This document shows, in pieces, positions 1 through 9,329 of a stretch of 64,000 bases of DNA. The translations under genes were made by a program, and so were the position numbers. The stretch is from Shewanella halifaxensis HAW-EB4. Its GTDB lineage: Bacteria; Pseudomonadota; Gammaproteobacteria; Enterobacterales; Shewanellaceae. The stretch lies in contig NC_010334.1 of assembly GCF_000019185.1 (NCBI RefSeq), positions 1,860,001 through 1,924,000 of the forward strand. The letters are read 5' to 3'. A model generated the notes under the pieces. That model was not told the DNA's origin, ran no database searches, and saw only the letters and a list, made by a program, of their open reading frames with translations. Positions within the stretch are counted from its first letter, which is position 1; each line of letters starts with the position of its first letter.

Positions 1-321
1 TTGTACTACCGTAAGGATAGGTAAGTGTTCTGATTATGGCAGCAGTAAAGTCATTTAACACTGCGCGTGAATTTCAGTTATCAGCGGTATTTATTTGTAA
101 GGATACCAGCGTAAGCTGATGTTAGAGTCTAGTTGTTAGCCCATTAGAAAGAGGCCTAGAGTGGACCATTCATATAATTGGGTAAACTCGAATATGCTGG
201 TCGCTTGCTGAGTGAGTCGGTTTTTAAGGGGCGATATCAATCGGCGTTCGGATATCGCATTGAAAGCCATCAATACTGATGGCTCCTATATGTTGTTACT
301 TGGCTTTAATACTATCGGGTG
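1..321. other. non-coding left edge
   Basis: No convincing gene is visible in these 321 bases; all three plus frames are interrupted early. The only structure seen is a perfect 8-bp inverted repeat (AGCCATCA/TGATGGCT, 265-284, 4-nt loop) just downstream of the minus-strand ABC exporter. It lacks a T-tract on either strand, so calling it a terminator would be weak. Confidence 0.5.
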
Positions 322-2151
322 TTAATCAACGCCGAGAAATCCCCCCGTTTGGTGTGCCCAAAGTTGTGCGTAGATCCCACCTGAGCGAATCAACTCCTGA
401 TGCGTCCCTTGCTCTACGATTTTCCCTTCATCGAGTACAATTAATCGATCCATTGCAGCAATGGTTGATAGTCGATGCGCGATCGCAATGACGGTTTTTC
501 CCTGCATTAGTTGATAAAGACTCTCTTGTATTGCAGCTTCGACTTCGGAGTCTAATGCGGATGTGGCTTCGTCTAAGAGAAGGATCGGGGCGTTTTTAAG
601 TAGAACTCGCGCGATAGCAATACGTTGACGTTGGCCGCCTGAAAGTTTAACTCCGCGTTCGCCGACCTGTGCATCTAAGCCTTGATTACCCTCAGGATCG
701 CTCAAGGTTTGAATAAACTCATACGCTTGAGAGTTTTTTATTGCTTGTACAAGCTCTTCATCACTCGCATCAGGATTACCGTAAAGAATATTGTCGCGAA
801 TAGAGCGGTGCAGTAACGAGGTATCTTGGGTCACCATGCCTATATGGGTCCGAAGTGAGTCCTGTTTGACTTGAGTAATATCTTGTTTATCAATCGTAAT
901 ACTACCTGACTCCACGTCATGAAAACGCATAAGCAAATTAACTAAAGTTGACTTACCTGCGCCAGAACGACCCACTAAACCGACTTTTTCGCCAGCTTTG
1001 ATATTCAGATTTAACTCATCAATCACACCGCAGTCCTCACCGTAGTGAAAACTGACATTATTAAAGTCGATGGCTCCTTTACGGACAATTAGCTCAGGCG
1101 CATTAGTGATGTCATTGATATCGGTAGGCTTTGACAGCGTATTCATACCATCTGCAACCGTACCAATGTTCTCAAATAGCGAGCTAATTTCCCACATGAT
1201 CCATTGCGACATACCGTTGAGCCTTAACGCCAAACTGATGGCAATCGCAATCGCACCAACCGTAATCGCATTATCACTCCAAAGCCAAATAGATACAGCA
1301 GCAATAGCAAAGGCTAATAGGTAGTTGATGATCTGCACACTCACATTAATCCAAGTGACTAAACGCATCTGTCTATATACGGTATGCAAAAAAGTTTTCA
1401 TGCTGCCTTTGGCGTATTGGGCTTCTTCTTGGGTGTGTGAGAAAAGCTTTACCGTGGCGATGTTAGTGTAACTATCGACAATTCGTCCCGTCATTGTTGA
1501 GCGAGCATCGGCTTGTTCAGTTGACACTTTTTTTAGCTTGGGTAAGAACCTAAATTGCAAAGCGATATAAACAGCAAGCCAGACAAGCATAGGCAGCACC
1601 AATCTAAGATCCACCTTCGCTATCATTACCACCATAGAGGTGAAATAAACCAGAATATAAACCAACACATCTAATAGCTTAGTGACGGTTTCTCTAACGG
1701 CTAATGAGGTTTGCATCACCTTGGTTGCAACACGGCCTGCGAAATCGCTTTGGTAAAATGAGACACTTTGTTTTAGCAGATACCTATGGGCTAGCCAGCG
1801 GATCGACATGGGGTAATTACTCAATAGCGCCTGATAGACAATAAGGGCATGCAGCAACACCAAAACCGGGATGACGACTATGACCAATAGTGTCATTCCA
1901 AGTAATTTCATGCCTTCTTTTTCAAAAAGAGTATCGGGATCGTTATTAATTAATAGATCAACTAAATCCCCCATAAAACCAAATAAAGACACTTCAAGAA
2001 TGGCTAGCAGCGCCGTTAGAATCGACATGATAACCAGTGGAACTTCAAAGCCGCGGGTGTAATGGCGGCAAAATGCATAGATCCCTTTAGGGGGCTGTTG
2101 TGGTTCTGCGCTAGGGAAGGGGTCAACCCAAGACTCAAATCGTTTGAACAT
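322..2151 (-). CDS. ABC exporter, fused permease-ATPase (MsbA/multidrug type)
   Basis: A 609-residue half-transporter. It should dimerise in the inner membrane and export a lipid, drug or peptide at the cost of ATP. Residues about 40-330 contain the six hydrophobic segments of an ABC transmembrane domain. The ATPase domain follows, with Walker A GRSGAGKST near residue 394, signature LSGGQRQR near 502, Walker B ILLLDEATSALD near 521 and the switch histidine in IAHRLSTI near 557, so all catalytic elements are intact. Length and fusion order are normal for the family. It stands alone, divergent from the ada/alkA gene with a 176-bp shared upstream region. The substrate cannot be read from the sequence. 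Confidence 0.93.
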   Translation of the reverse strand: MFKRFESWVDPFPSAEPQQPPKGIYAFCRHYTRGFEVPLVIMSILTALLAILEVSLFGFMGDLVDLLINNDPDTLFEKEGMKLLGMTLLVIVVIPVLVLLHALIVYQALLSNYPMSIRWLAHRYLLKQSVSFYQSDFAGRVATKVMQTSLAVRETVTKLLDVLVYILVYFTSMVVMIAKVDLRLVLPMLVWLAVYIALQFRFLPKLKKVSTEQADARSTMTGRIVDSYTNIATVKLFSHTQEEAQYAKGSMKTFLHTVYRQMRLVTWINVSVQIINYLLAFAIAAVSIWLWSDNAITVGAIAIAISLALRLNGMSQWIMWEISSLFENIGTVADGMNTLSKPTDINDITNAPELIVRKGAIDFNNVSFHYGEDCGVIDELNLNIKAGEKVGLVGRSGAGKSTLVNLLMRFHDVESGSITIDKQDITQVKQDSLRTHIGMVTQDTSLLHRSIRDNILYGNPDASDEELVQAIKNSQAYEFIQTLSDPEGNQGLDAQVGERGVKLSGGQRQRIAIARVLLKNAPILLLDEATSALDSEVEAAIQESLYQLMQGKTVIAIAHRLSTIAAMDRLIVLDEGKIVEQGTHQELIRSGGIYAQLWAHQTGGFLGVD

Positions 2152-2327
2152 GTAACTACTCAGTCAGTTTTTAGGTGTTGGAAAAATGTAACAAGGGACA
2201 GCATATAGGAATCAATCAGCTAAGTGTAAATAAACCCGAGGTATTTATTTCCAACTTATATTCAGTTCCGTTTTCCGCTAGTGATGAGCAGGCAGGTTGC
2301 GTAAGATTATAGTCATAATGAGTTTTT

Positions 2328-3830
2328 ATGGACTGTGGAATGCTAAATCACGACTGTAAGATTGAAAGAGAAGCATGCCGCAAGGCTAGATTAGCTCGAG
2401 ATCCCAGGTTTGATGGACAGTTTTTTATTGGGGTATTTACCACCAAAATTTACTGTAGGCCAATTTGCCCTGCGGTGAGTCCAAAAGAAGAAAATGTGCG
2501 GTATTTTGATTCAGCTCTTCAAGCTGCAAATGCTGGCTTAAGGCCTTGTCTACGTTGCCGGCCAGATAGCGCTCCACTCTCTTATGCATGGAAGGGGACA
2601 CAAACTACCTTAGAGCGGGCAAAGGTCATAATCGATGCTGGAGAACTTTCTGGGGATGATGGGCTGAGCGTAGAGGCTCTGTCTGAGCGGTTAGGGATTA
2701 GCAGCCGTTACCTCAGAAAACTTTTTAGCGAGAAAATGGGGGTCTCGGTTAAAGGTTATGTGCAATACCGACAACTCATGTTTGCAAAGCAATTATTGCA
2801 TCAAACCCAGCTGAGTATCACTCAAGTCGCATTTGCGGCGGGCTTTAACAGTATTCGACGCTTTAATGAAGTCTTTAAGCAAGCATTGCAATTAACTCCC
2901 TCAGCGCTGAGAAAAGCGTCCACAAAAAGGCCACCATCTGACGAGTTGCAACAACAAGGACAAATTACATTGCGATTACAGCTTAGCTATCGTCCGCCAC
3001 TTGCCTGGACGCAACAGCATCGCTTTTATGAGGTTCGTGCCGTAGAGCAAATGGAGTGGCTTGAAGATCCACTTAGTTATGGTCGAAGTTTCACCTTAAA
3101 TGGAGTTAGTGGTTACTTCAATGCCAAGCTAGATGCAAAGGCGAATGTGTTCAATGTCGATATTGTGTTAGATAATGAGTCAGGCCTTTCCCAGCTTAGT
3201 TTCATTATTAGCAGCATTCGTAGGGTATTGGACTTAGATGCCAACGTGCTTGAGATCGACAGTGTGCTTGCATCGCTAGACCCTTTAGGAAAACAGATGA
3301 TCCCAGGGTTACGTTTACCTGGGGTATGGTCTGCATTTGAAGCAGGGTGCCGAGCTATATTAGGGCAACAGGTCAGTATTATACAGGCCTCTAAGCTACT
3401 GAATCAGTTAGTACTTGCCTACGGGGAGCAGCGCTTGATTGGCGCAAAGCAAGTGACGCTATTTCCATTACCTGAGACGATAGCGAAAGCCGAATTAAAC
3501 GAGCTAAAAATGCCTGGAGTCAGGAAGAGTGCGCTCAATGCCCTAGGTCAGTTTGTCAGTGATAACCCAGAAGCTGAGGTTGAGCAATGGCTATCGATAA
3601 AAGGTATTGGACCATGGACTACCGCCTACGCCAAAATGCGTGGCTTGAGTTATCCCGATGTTTTACTGTGCGGCGATCTTGTGGTTAAAAAACGCGTGCT
3701 AAGTCTTTATGCCGCAAAGGCGGATAAGTTAGCAACATCAAATGGCTATGATGAGCTAACTCAAGAGCTTGCCAAACACGTTGCTCCATGGGGCAGTTAT
3801 CTCACATTTCAGCTTTGGAACCTTTCATGA
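2328..3830 (+). CDS. Ada regulator / AlkA 3-methyladenine DNA glycosylase fusion
   Basis: A 500-residue fusion for repair of alkylated DNA. Residues about 15-80 are the Ada zinc domain with four cysteines (CRPIC and CLRCRPD), of which one is the methyl-phosphotriester acceptor in Ada proteins. Residues about 95-195 are an AraC-type double helix-turn-helix. The C-terminal half is AlkA-like: an N-terminal alpha/beta domain, then a helix-hairpin-helix (IKGIGPWTTAYAKMRG) followed by the GD residue pair expected to hold the catalytic Asp (LLCGDLVVKK). Such Ada-AlkA fusions sense methylation and both activate transcription and excise bases. Its stop codon overlaps the start of ogt (ATGA), so the two are translationally coupled. 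No clear Shine-Dalgarno precedes the start; an in-frame ATG four codons on is the alternative. Confidence 0.93.
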   Translation: MDCGMLNHDCKIEREACRKARLARDPRFDGQFFIGVFTTKIYCRPICPAVSPKEENVRYFDSALQAANAGLRPCLRCRPDSAPLSYAWKGTQTTLERAKVIIDAGELSGDDGLSVEALSERLGISSRYLRKLFSEKMGVSVKGYVQYRQLMFAKQLLHQTQLSITQVAFAAGFNSIRRFNEVFKQALQLTPSALRKASTKRPPSDELQQQGQITLRLQLSYRPPLAWTQQHRFYEVRAVEQMEWLEDPLSYGRSFTLNGVSGYFNAKLDAKANVFNVDIVLDNESGLSQLSFIISSIRRVLDLDANVLEIDSVLASLDPLGKQMIPGLRLPGVWSAFEAGCRAILGQQVSIIQASKLLNQLVLAYGEQRLIGAKQVTLFPLPETIAKAELNELKMPGVRKSALNALGQFVSDNPEAEVEQWLSIKGIGPWTTAYAKMRGLSYPDVLLCGDLVVKKRVLSLYAAKADKLATSNGYDELTQELAKHVAPWGSYLTFQLWNLS

Positions 3831-4390
3831 ATAAACCGTTACTGCCATTAGCTAAATTGAATTTTAAATCCGAGTTCGGCGCGCTCTCTGTGTGCGCTAA
3901 TGCAGAGGGCATCACTCACGTTAACTTTATTCCACAGCAAGGGGATGAATGGTTATCAAGAGAAGTTGATACTAACCAAGCATTAATGGGCGCTGGCGCA
4001 TGTGCAGAGAATGGCGGTTGCGATAGTTATCATCTCGCCAAACAACACCTTTTACAGGCTCAGCTTGAGCTGACGGAGTACTTTGATGGAGCGCGTCGCC
4101 AATTTGAGGTAAAACTCGCCCCTAAAGGCACTGAGTTTCAATGTCAGGTTTGGCATGCATTAAGTGAGCTTGAATATGGCGAAAGCTGCAGCTACGCAGA
4201 TATTGCTAGTCGTATTAATCGTCCTAAAGCGGTGAGAGCGGTGGGCACCGCAAATGGCGCCAATCCCATTGCGATTATTGTGCCTTGCCATAGAGTGATA
4301 GGTAAAAATGGTACACTTACTGGCTATGCTTATGGCATCGACTTGAAGCAGAAATTACTTAAACTCGAAGGCTTAAACTCGAAGGGATAG
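3827..4390 (+). CDS. ogt: methylated-DNA--protein-cysteine S-methyltransferase
   Basis: A 187-residue O6-alkylguanine-DNA alkyltransferase that removes alkyl groups from guanine O6 by suicidal transfer to its own cysteine. The acceptor motif PCHRV lies in IVPCHRVIGKNGTLTGYAYG near the C terminus, and the DNA-binding helix with RAVGTANGANP precedes it. I start it at the ATG overlapping the upstream TGA (ATGA) rather than the longer open frame at 3788, because the longer N-terminus only re-reads ada/alkA sequence. Together with the preceding fusion it forms a two-gene alkylation-repair operon. It could be ogt or the catalytic half of Ada; the length fits Ogt. Confidence 0.95.
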   Translation: MNKPLLPLAKLNFKSEFGALSVCANAEGITHVNFIPQQGDEWLSREVDTNQALMGAGACAENGGCDSYHLAKQHLLQAQLELTEYFDGARRQFEVKLAPKGTEFQCQVWHALSELEYGESCSYADIASRINRPKAVRAVGTANGANPIAIIVPCHRVIGKNGTLTGYAYGIDLKQKLLKLEGLNSKG

Positions 4391-4576
4391 TCTAATTAGG
4401 AATTGAGAGAAGTTGAGATAAGTTGAGGGTGACTCGAGTGAGGGCTGGGGTTTGAAATCATCTGGTCAATACCCGCTTTAAAATGTCAGCGTAAAATCAG
4501 ATCAAAAATAAGCTTTTAAGTGGATATTAGCGTAGAATAGGCGCCTTATTTTTGATTAGGCGTTTACCCGTACATT

Positions 4577-5905
4577 ATGACTCAGTCAGTATCTTCAATC
4601 GACAAAGCAGCAACTCCCACTGTGGCTAGCAAACCGACTCACAGTGATTTTACTCAACTAGGGCTTATGCCTGAGTTGCTCGAAACGCTTAAACTGCTGA
4701 GTTATACAACGCCGACAGCTATTCAGTCACACACTATTCCTGCTGTGCTAAACGGCAAGGATGTGCTTGGTGGCGCAATAACAGGCTCAGGTAAAACAGC
4801 CGCTTTTGCGTTGCCAATCATTCAAAAGATTGCCCAAGCAAAGCCTCGAGCTAAAGAGGGGAACTACGTATCGAGTTTAATCTTGGTGCCGACTCGTGAG
4901 TTAGCGCAGCAGGTTGCCGATAGCTTTATGCGCTATTCTCAGCTCATTAAGCCTAACCTAAAAACGCTAGCGGTATATGGCGGCGTATCAACGAATACTC
5001 AAATGCTAAGCCTACGCGGCGGTGCCGACATTGTTGTTGCGACTCCTGGACGGTTGATCGATCTCATTTCAAGCAATGCGCTAAAACTGGATAAAACCAC
5101 TACGTTGGTGCTGGATGAAGCCGATCGCATGTTAAGTCTTGGTTTTACCGAAGAGCTTAATGAGCTTTTAGCAAAGCTGCCAAAGACTAAACAGACATTA
5201 CTATTTTCTGCAACTTTCCCAGAAGAAGTGCGTGAGCTTACTGATTCTCTACTGAATAACCCAGTAGAAGTACAGTTACAAAGCAGCGAAGAGAGCACAC
5301 TGGTTCAGCGTGTAATCACGGTTAACCGTAATCGCAAAACGGCTTTACTTGCGGAGCTTATCAAAGACAATCAATGGCAGCAGGTATTGATCTTTGCCAG
5401 TGCTAAGTACAGCTGTAACCGACTTGCGCAAAAGCTAGAGAACGCAGGCATTACCGCCGAAGTGTTCCACAGTGATAAAGGCCAAGGTGCACGTAATCGT
5501 GTATTAGAGGGTTTCAAGTCTGGTGAGATCAGTGTGTTGATTGCCACCGATATTGCTGCCCGCGGTATTGATATTGAAAAATTGCCAATTGTGATCAACT
5601 TTGAACTGCCAAGAAGTCCTGCTGATTATATGCATCGTATTGGTCGAAGTGGCCGTGCAGGCGAAGCAGGTCTAGCAATGAGTTTGATTTCTCACGATGA
5701 GTATCAACACTTTAAGTTGATTGAAAAGAAAAACAAACTGAGATTAGAGCGTGAGCAGATCCCTGGTTTTGAAGCGGATGCAGAGGCGCCTGAAGACTGC
5801 CCATCCCGTGATCTAAAGCCTATGGCTAAACCTGCTGGAACAGGTAAGAAGAATCGAAATAAGTTACCAAAGGCAAATGCCGACGTTTGGACAAAGAAAC
5901 CTTAA
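4577..5905 (+). CDS. DEAD-box ATP-dependent RNA helicase
   Basis: A 442-residue DEAD-box protein for ATP-driven RNA duplex remodelling. All helicase motifs are visible in order: Q motif with PTAIQ, motif I AITGSGKT, Ia PTRELA, Ib TPGRL, II DEAD, III SAT, then in RecA domain 2 ATDIAARGID and HRIGRSGRAG. The short basic tail (GTGKKNRNKLPKANADVWTKKP) is of the kind that helps RNA binding. Motif I has AITGSGKT instead of the common AQTGTGKT. It is closest in architecture to the RhlE/SrmB group, but the exact subfamily is not certain. It is monocistronic and followed by a hairpin at 5931-5965. Confidence 0.93.
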   Translation: MTQSVSSIDKAATPTVASKPTHSDFTQLGLMPELLETLKLLSYTTPTAIQSHTIPAVLNGKDVLGGAITGSGKTAAFALPIIQKIAQAKPRAKEGNYVSSLILVPTRELAQQVADSFMRYSQLIKPNLKTLAVYGGVSTNTQMLSLRGGADIVVATPGRLIDLISSNALKLDKTTTLVLDEADRMLSLGFTEELNELLAKLPKTKQTLLFSATFPEEVRELTDSLLNNPVEVQLQSSEESTLVQRVITVNRNRKTALLAELIKDNQWQQVLIFASAKYSCNRLAQKLENAGITAEVFHSDKGQGARNRVLEGFKSGEISVLIATDIAARGIDIEKLPIVINFELPRSPADYMHRIGRSGRAGEAGLAMSLISHDEYQHFKLIEKKNKLRLEREQIPGFEADAEAPEDCPSRDLKPMAKPAGTGKKNRNKLPKANADVWTKKP

Positions 5906-5930
5906 GCAGCATTTAAGTTTTCCTATCGCA

Positions 5931-5965
5931 TATCAAAATGGACTCTTAATGAGTCCTTTTTGATA
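5931..5965 (+). terminator. hairpin after DEAD-box helicase
   Basis: A 15-bp stem with one mismatch: TATCAAAAT-GGACTC, loop TTAAT, GAGTCC-TTTTTGATA. The T-run lies inside the descending arm, so it can act as an intrinsic terminator. It sits 25 bp after the helicase stop. Confidence 0.55.
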
Positions 5966-6113
5966 TAAGAATTGCCATTTTTGTGGATTAGCGCTGTTTT
6001 TTTACCATGGATCATCCCGCTCAGTAATAAAGCCATAGCGTCACATTTAAGCTTTAGGTATTCTCTTGGCGATTTTATGTCATTTGAAACTCATCATTTA
6101 TTTAGGAAATACT

Positions 6114-6584
6114 ATGCAGCACCTATTTTGGTTAGTTGACGGACAAATTGCTGGGCGCAGCGGACCCAATAAAGATCCTTGGGATCTACTTGAGTTAAAA
6201 GCTGCAGGGATCGATGCCATTATATCCGTTAATCATGGTGAAGATTGTATTGAAGCAGAGCTTACTGGCGCGGGGTTGGATTACCTATGTGTGCCTTTTT
6301 CTCGTAATATTCCGCCTAAGCCGGAAGACTTAGACTATTGTGTCGAACAGGTGCCTAAAGCACTGGCATTTATCCGAGAGTGCGAGGCGCAAGACAAAAC
6401 CGTACTTATTCATTGCCGCTCAGGTAAGGATAGAACGGGTCTCATAATGGCTTACTATCTTATGGATAATGGCGCTGCACCTTTGCATGCAGTAAGTCAG
6501 GTTAGAGCTGTGCGCGATATTGCATTTAGCGCAGAAGGTTGGGATCAATTTGCATTCGATGTGCTTTATGCGTTACAAGATTAA
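6114..6584 (+). CDS. dual-specificity/tyrosine-type protein phosphatase
   Basis: A 156-residue cytoplasmic phosphatase of the cysteine-dependent (CX5R) class. The P-loop HCRSGKDRTG is complete near residue 118, with the nucleophilic Cys and the phosphate-binding Arg, and an Asp/Asn-rich upstream loop could supply the general acid. The start is set at the ATG preceded by AGGAAA; the longer frame from 6066 needs a TTG start without a ribosome site. The substrate is unknown: such small phosphatases act on phosphotyrosine, phosphoinositides or nucleotides. It is followed 26 bp later by a phospholipase-D-like lipoprotein gene, so the two may be cotranscribed. Confidence 0.85.
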   Translation: MQHLFWLVDGQIAGRSGPNKDPWDLLELKAAGIDAIISVNHGEDCIEAELTGAGLDYLCVPFSRNIPPKPEDLDYCVEQVPKALAFIRECEAQDKTVLIHCRSGKDRTGLIMAYYLMDNGAAPLHAVSQVRAVRDIAFSAEGWDQFAFDVLYALQD

Positions 6585-6610
6585 CTAAGGCTCAGCAATA
6601 GAATAATAAA

Positions 6611-8155
6611 ATGAATGCAAATGGATTGCATGCACTTACCTTTTTTAAAATAGTTTTACTTTGGGCAGCCATGAGTGTGTTAATTGGCTGCCAATCCTCT
6701 CCCGTTTTCCCCGATAAAGCAGTCACCACAAAGTTAGCTGTTCAGCCTAATTGGCCATTGGTTCAATATGTTCAAGCCGATGTGAAGGCGCATCCTCAGC
6801 AAACAGGCGTTTTACCTCTCACCGATGGTATTGATGCCTTTATTGCACGCCTCGCCTTAGTCAATGCTGCAACCGCCAGTATTGATCTGCAGTATTACAT
6901 CTACCGCGGCGATGATACCGGTAGATTATTAACTTGGCATTTAATCGATGCAGCACAGCGTGGTGTCAGAGTCCGTATTTTACTCGATGATATGGCCGTT
7001 AAAAATGCCGATGAAGCCCTCGTTATGCTGGCCGAGCACGAGAATATTCAGGTTCGCCTCTATAATCCATCGGCAGAGAGGGATTTTCGGAATATCGCCT
7101 TTGTTGCAGGATTTTCTCGGTTGAATCATCGTATGCACAATAAATCGTTAACCGTTGATAATACGATCAGCGTTGTTGGTGGTCGCAATATCGGTAATGA
7201 GTACTTTTCAAATGACACCAGTGTGGAGTTTGGTGATTTTGATCTAATGGCCATAGGTAGCGCCGTCGATGAGGTTTCAGATCAATTTGATCTTTATTGG
7301 AACTCGCCATTGACGGTTGAGGTTGGAGCGCTGATCCCCCACAGAGTGACGGCGGAGGAGATCGCCGATGCATTGGCGGTCGTTGAGTCAGAAAAAGCTG
7401 CATATCAGTCTAACCCCTACATGACACGTTTATTGAGTAGTGAACTCATTTCTCAGATGCAAAATCATGCTTTGCACTGGTATTGGGGCAGTGCAAAACT
7501 GGTTTATGACCAGCCGGACAAACAAAATCATCAATTAGATAGTGATAGTATTTTGGCCGATCTTGGCGAGTTTTTGCAGCAAGCAAAACAAGATGTTTTT
7601 ATTGTTTCTCCCTATTTTGTACCAACACGAGAGGGGAGTATGAACATTATAGAGTCGGCTAAGGCTGGGATTGATATTACCATTTTAACTAATAGTTTAG
7701 CCGCAACCGATGTGCTGGCTGTTCATGCTGGGTATCGGCAGTATCGACAACAGTTATTGGAGGCGGGTGTAAAAATCTATGAAGTCAAAGCTAATCCAGA
7801 GCAGAAGAAGAGTAGTAGCTGGACAGGGAGCTCTAAGAGTAGTTTGCATGCTAAAACCTTCATCATAGATAAGCGCTCAATCTTCGTTGGCTCTTTTAAC
7901 TTTGATCCACGTTCGGCATGGTTGAATACTGAGATGGGCTTAATTATTGATAACCAAGATCTGGCTGGTGAAGTCGTCGGTGGAATCGAGGCTAGCTTAG
8001 CGAAAAATACATATCGATTGGTTGTCGAGGAGGGGGAGATAGTCTGGTTTGATGATTTTTATCAGCGAAAAATCTATACCGAACCCGACGCTGGGCTATG
8101 GCGTAAGTTTCTCGTCGATTGCATCGCATTATTGCCGATTGAATCGCAGCTTTAA
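6611..8155 (+). CDS. phospholipase D family lipoprotein, ClsC/YmdC-like cardiolipin synthase
   Basis: A 514-residue protein with an N-terminal lipoprotein signal (hydrophobic stretch ending LIGC, lipid-modified Cys about residue 27). It carries two HKD catalytic motifs: HRMHNKSLTVD near 174, followed by GGRNIGNEY, and SLHAKTFIID near 411, followed by GSFNFDPRS. Two HKD motifs in one chain form the phospholipase D active site. Architecture and motif context match the ClsC (YmdC) group that makes cardiolipin from phosphatidylglycerol and phosphatidylethanolamine. The E. coli enzyme is somewhat shorter. The upstream phosphatase gene is 26 bp away. The substrate is inferred from family resemblance only. 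Confidence 0.85.
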   Translation: MNANGLHALTFFKIVLLWAAMSVLIGCQSSPVFPDKAVTTKLAVQPNWPLVQYVQADVKAHPQQTGVLPLTDGIDAFIARLALVNAATASIDLQYYIYRGDDTGRLLTWHLIDAAQRGVRVRILLDDMAVKNADEALVMLAEHENIQVRLYNPSAERDFRNIAFVAGFSRLNHRMHNKSLTVDNTISVVGGRNIGNEYFSNDTSVEFGDFDLMAIGSAVDEVSDQFDLYWNSPLTVEVGALIPHRVTAEEIADALAVVESEKAAYQSNPYMTRLLSSELISQMQNHALHWYWGSAKLVYDQPDKQNHQLDSDSILADLGEFLQQAKQDVFIVSPYFVPTREGSMNIIESAKAGIDITILTNSLAATDVLAVHAGYRQYRQQLLEAGVKIYEVKANPEQKKSSSWTGSSKSSLHAKTFIIDKRSIFVGSFNFDPRSAWLNTEMGLIIDNQDLAGEVVGGIEASLAKNTYRLVVEEGEIVWFDDFYQRKIYTEPDAGLWRKFLVDCIALLPIESQL

Positions 8156-8222
8156 TTGTGTGCTTATTATGATTGAGTTAGAGTTTGCTCAAACCTATTA
8201 GATAGTAAGTGGCTGCACTAAG

Positions 8223-9149
8223 ATGGAAGCAATAACAGGTAATAAAATGAAGAGCAAAGCGAGTCAATCTCAAGGCTTACTCTTGTTTCAACTGTCTCTG
8301 ACACAGTTATTTGCCTTGGGCACCTTAAAAATACGCGAATTGGTTCCCTACACCCCATTGAGCGCTATTCCTCATTCCCACCCAACGATTTTAGGGGCGG
8401 CTAACATCCGAGGCGCCACCATTCCCATTGTAGATATGGCCGCCGCCGTTGGTTATCGACCGATTAGTAAAGAGGAGCTAGCAGATAGCTATATTATTAT
8501 TACCGACTGCCAAAGAATGGTGATTGGTTTTTTAGTTCGTTCAATCGACAAGATTATAGAATGTAACTGGCGTGATATCGAAAAACCGCCCAGTAATTTG
8601 GGGAAGAATGCATATCTTACTGGCGTGACTAAAATCGAAGGTAAGCTGGTGCAGCTACTCGATGTTGAACTGCTACTGTCTAAAGTCTTTCCGGCTAGTC
8701 CTGAAACAAGTCGAGCGATCCTTACAGACGTCCAGCGAGAGTGTCTTAAGCCACTCAATATTTTGTTGGTTGATGACTCTAAAGTGGCACGTAAGCAGCT
8801 TAGCGACGCACTAGACAGCATTAATATTCCGTATCAGGTGACTGCTGATGGTAAGGAGGCTCTGTCGATAATGCAGCAAGCTGAGCGCGATAATCACGCC
8901 ATTGATATTTTAGTGAGTGATATCGAGATGCCTGGACTCGATGGTTATGAGCTGGCATTTGAAGTTAAGAATAATCCAGCGATTGCACCTGCCTATATTA
9001 TCTTACACACCTCACTTTCTAGCGAAATCAGCGTCAGCCAGGCTCATCAAGTAGGAGCTAATGAGGCGCTAACAAAGTTTTGTGCTCATGAGTTGATTGA
9101 CGCCATGTTACGCGGGGCAGAGAAGGCCGTGGATAAGGCTAATCTTTAG
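8223..9149 (+). CDS. cheV: chemotaxis coupling protein CheV (CheW domain + receiver)
   Basis: A 308-residue protein. Residues about 20-165 form a CheW-like scaffold that docks receptors to CheA (TLKIREL, IRGATIPIVDM, TGVTKIEGKLVQLLDVE). Residues about 178-300 form a response-regulator receiver with acidic pair DD in LVDDSKVA, phospho-acceptor Asp in LVSDIEMPG near residue 233, and Thr/Lys switch residues in LHTS and LTKF. CheV tunes receptor array signalling through phosphorylation of the receiver. An internal ATG at 8247 has a better AGGT ribosome site and may be the true start. It is isolated from other chemotaxis genes. Confidence 0.93.
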   Translation: MEAITGNKMKSKASQSQGLLLFQLSLTQLFALGTLKIRELVPYTPLSAIPHSHPTILGAANIRGATIPIVDMAAAVGYRPISKEELADSYIIITDCQRMVIGFLVRSIDKIIECNWRDIEKPPSNLGKNAYLTGVTKIEGKLVQLLDVELLLSKVFPASPETSRAILTDVQRECLKPLNILLVDDSKVARKQLSDALDSINIPYQVTADGKEALSIMQQAERDNHAIDILVSDIEMPGLDGYELAFEVKNNPAIAPAYIILHTSLSSEISVSQAHQVGANEALTKFCAHELIDAMLRGAEKAVDKANL

Positions 9150-9329
9150 GACCTTATTAGCAATATGTTAATCGTGAGTAATATCCGAGTCTATTTGTCA
9201 GGCAAAGCTAGACAATAGTTGCCACTTCCGATACAAACTGTGTCGAAGGGAGATTAATTTTATTTAAGGTTTGCCTAATGGTGAGCTTAAATGGAATAGT
9301 TGCATACTATAAAAACGACAGGTTAACTA

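Noticed and set aside
265..284. Intrinsic terminator of the ABC exporter
   Set aside because: The 8-bp stem is perfect but has no T-tract in the transcribed (minus) direction.
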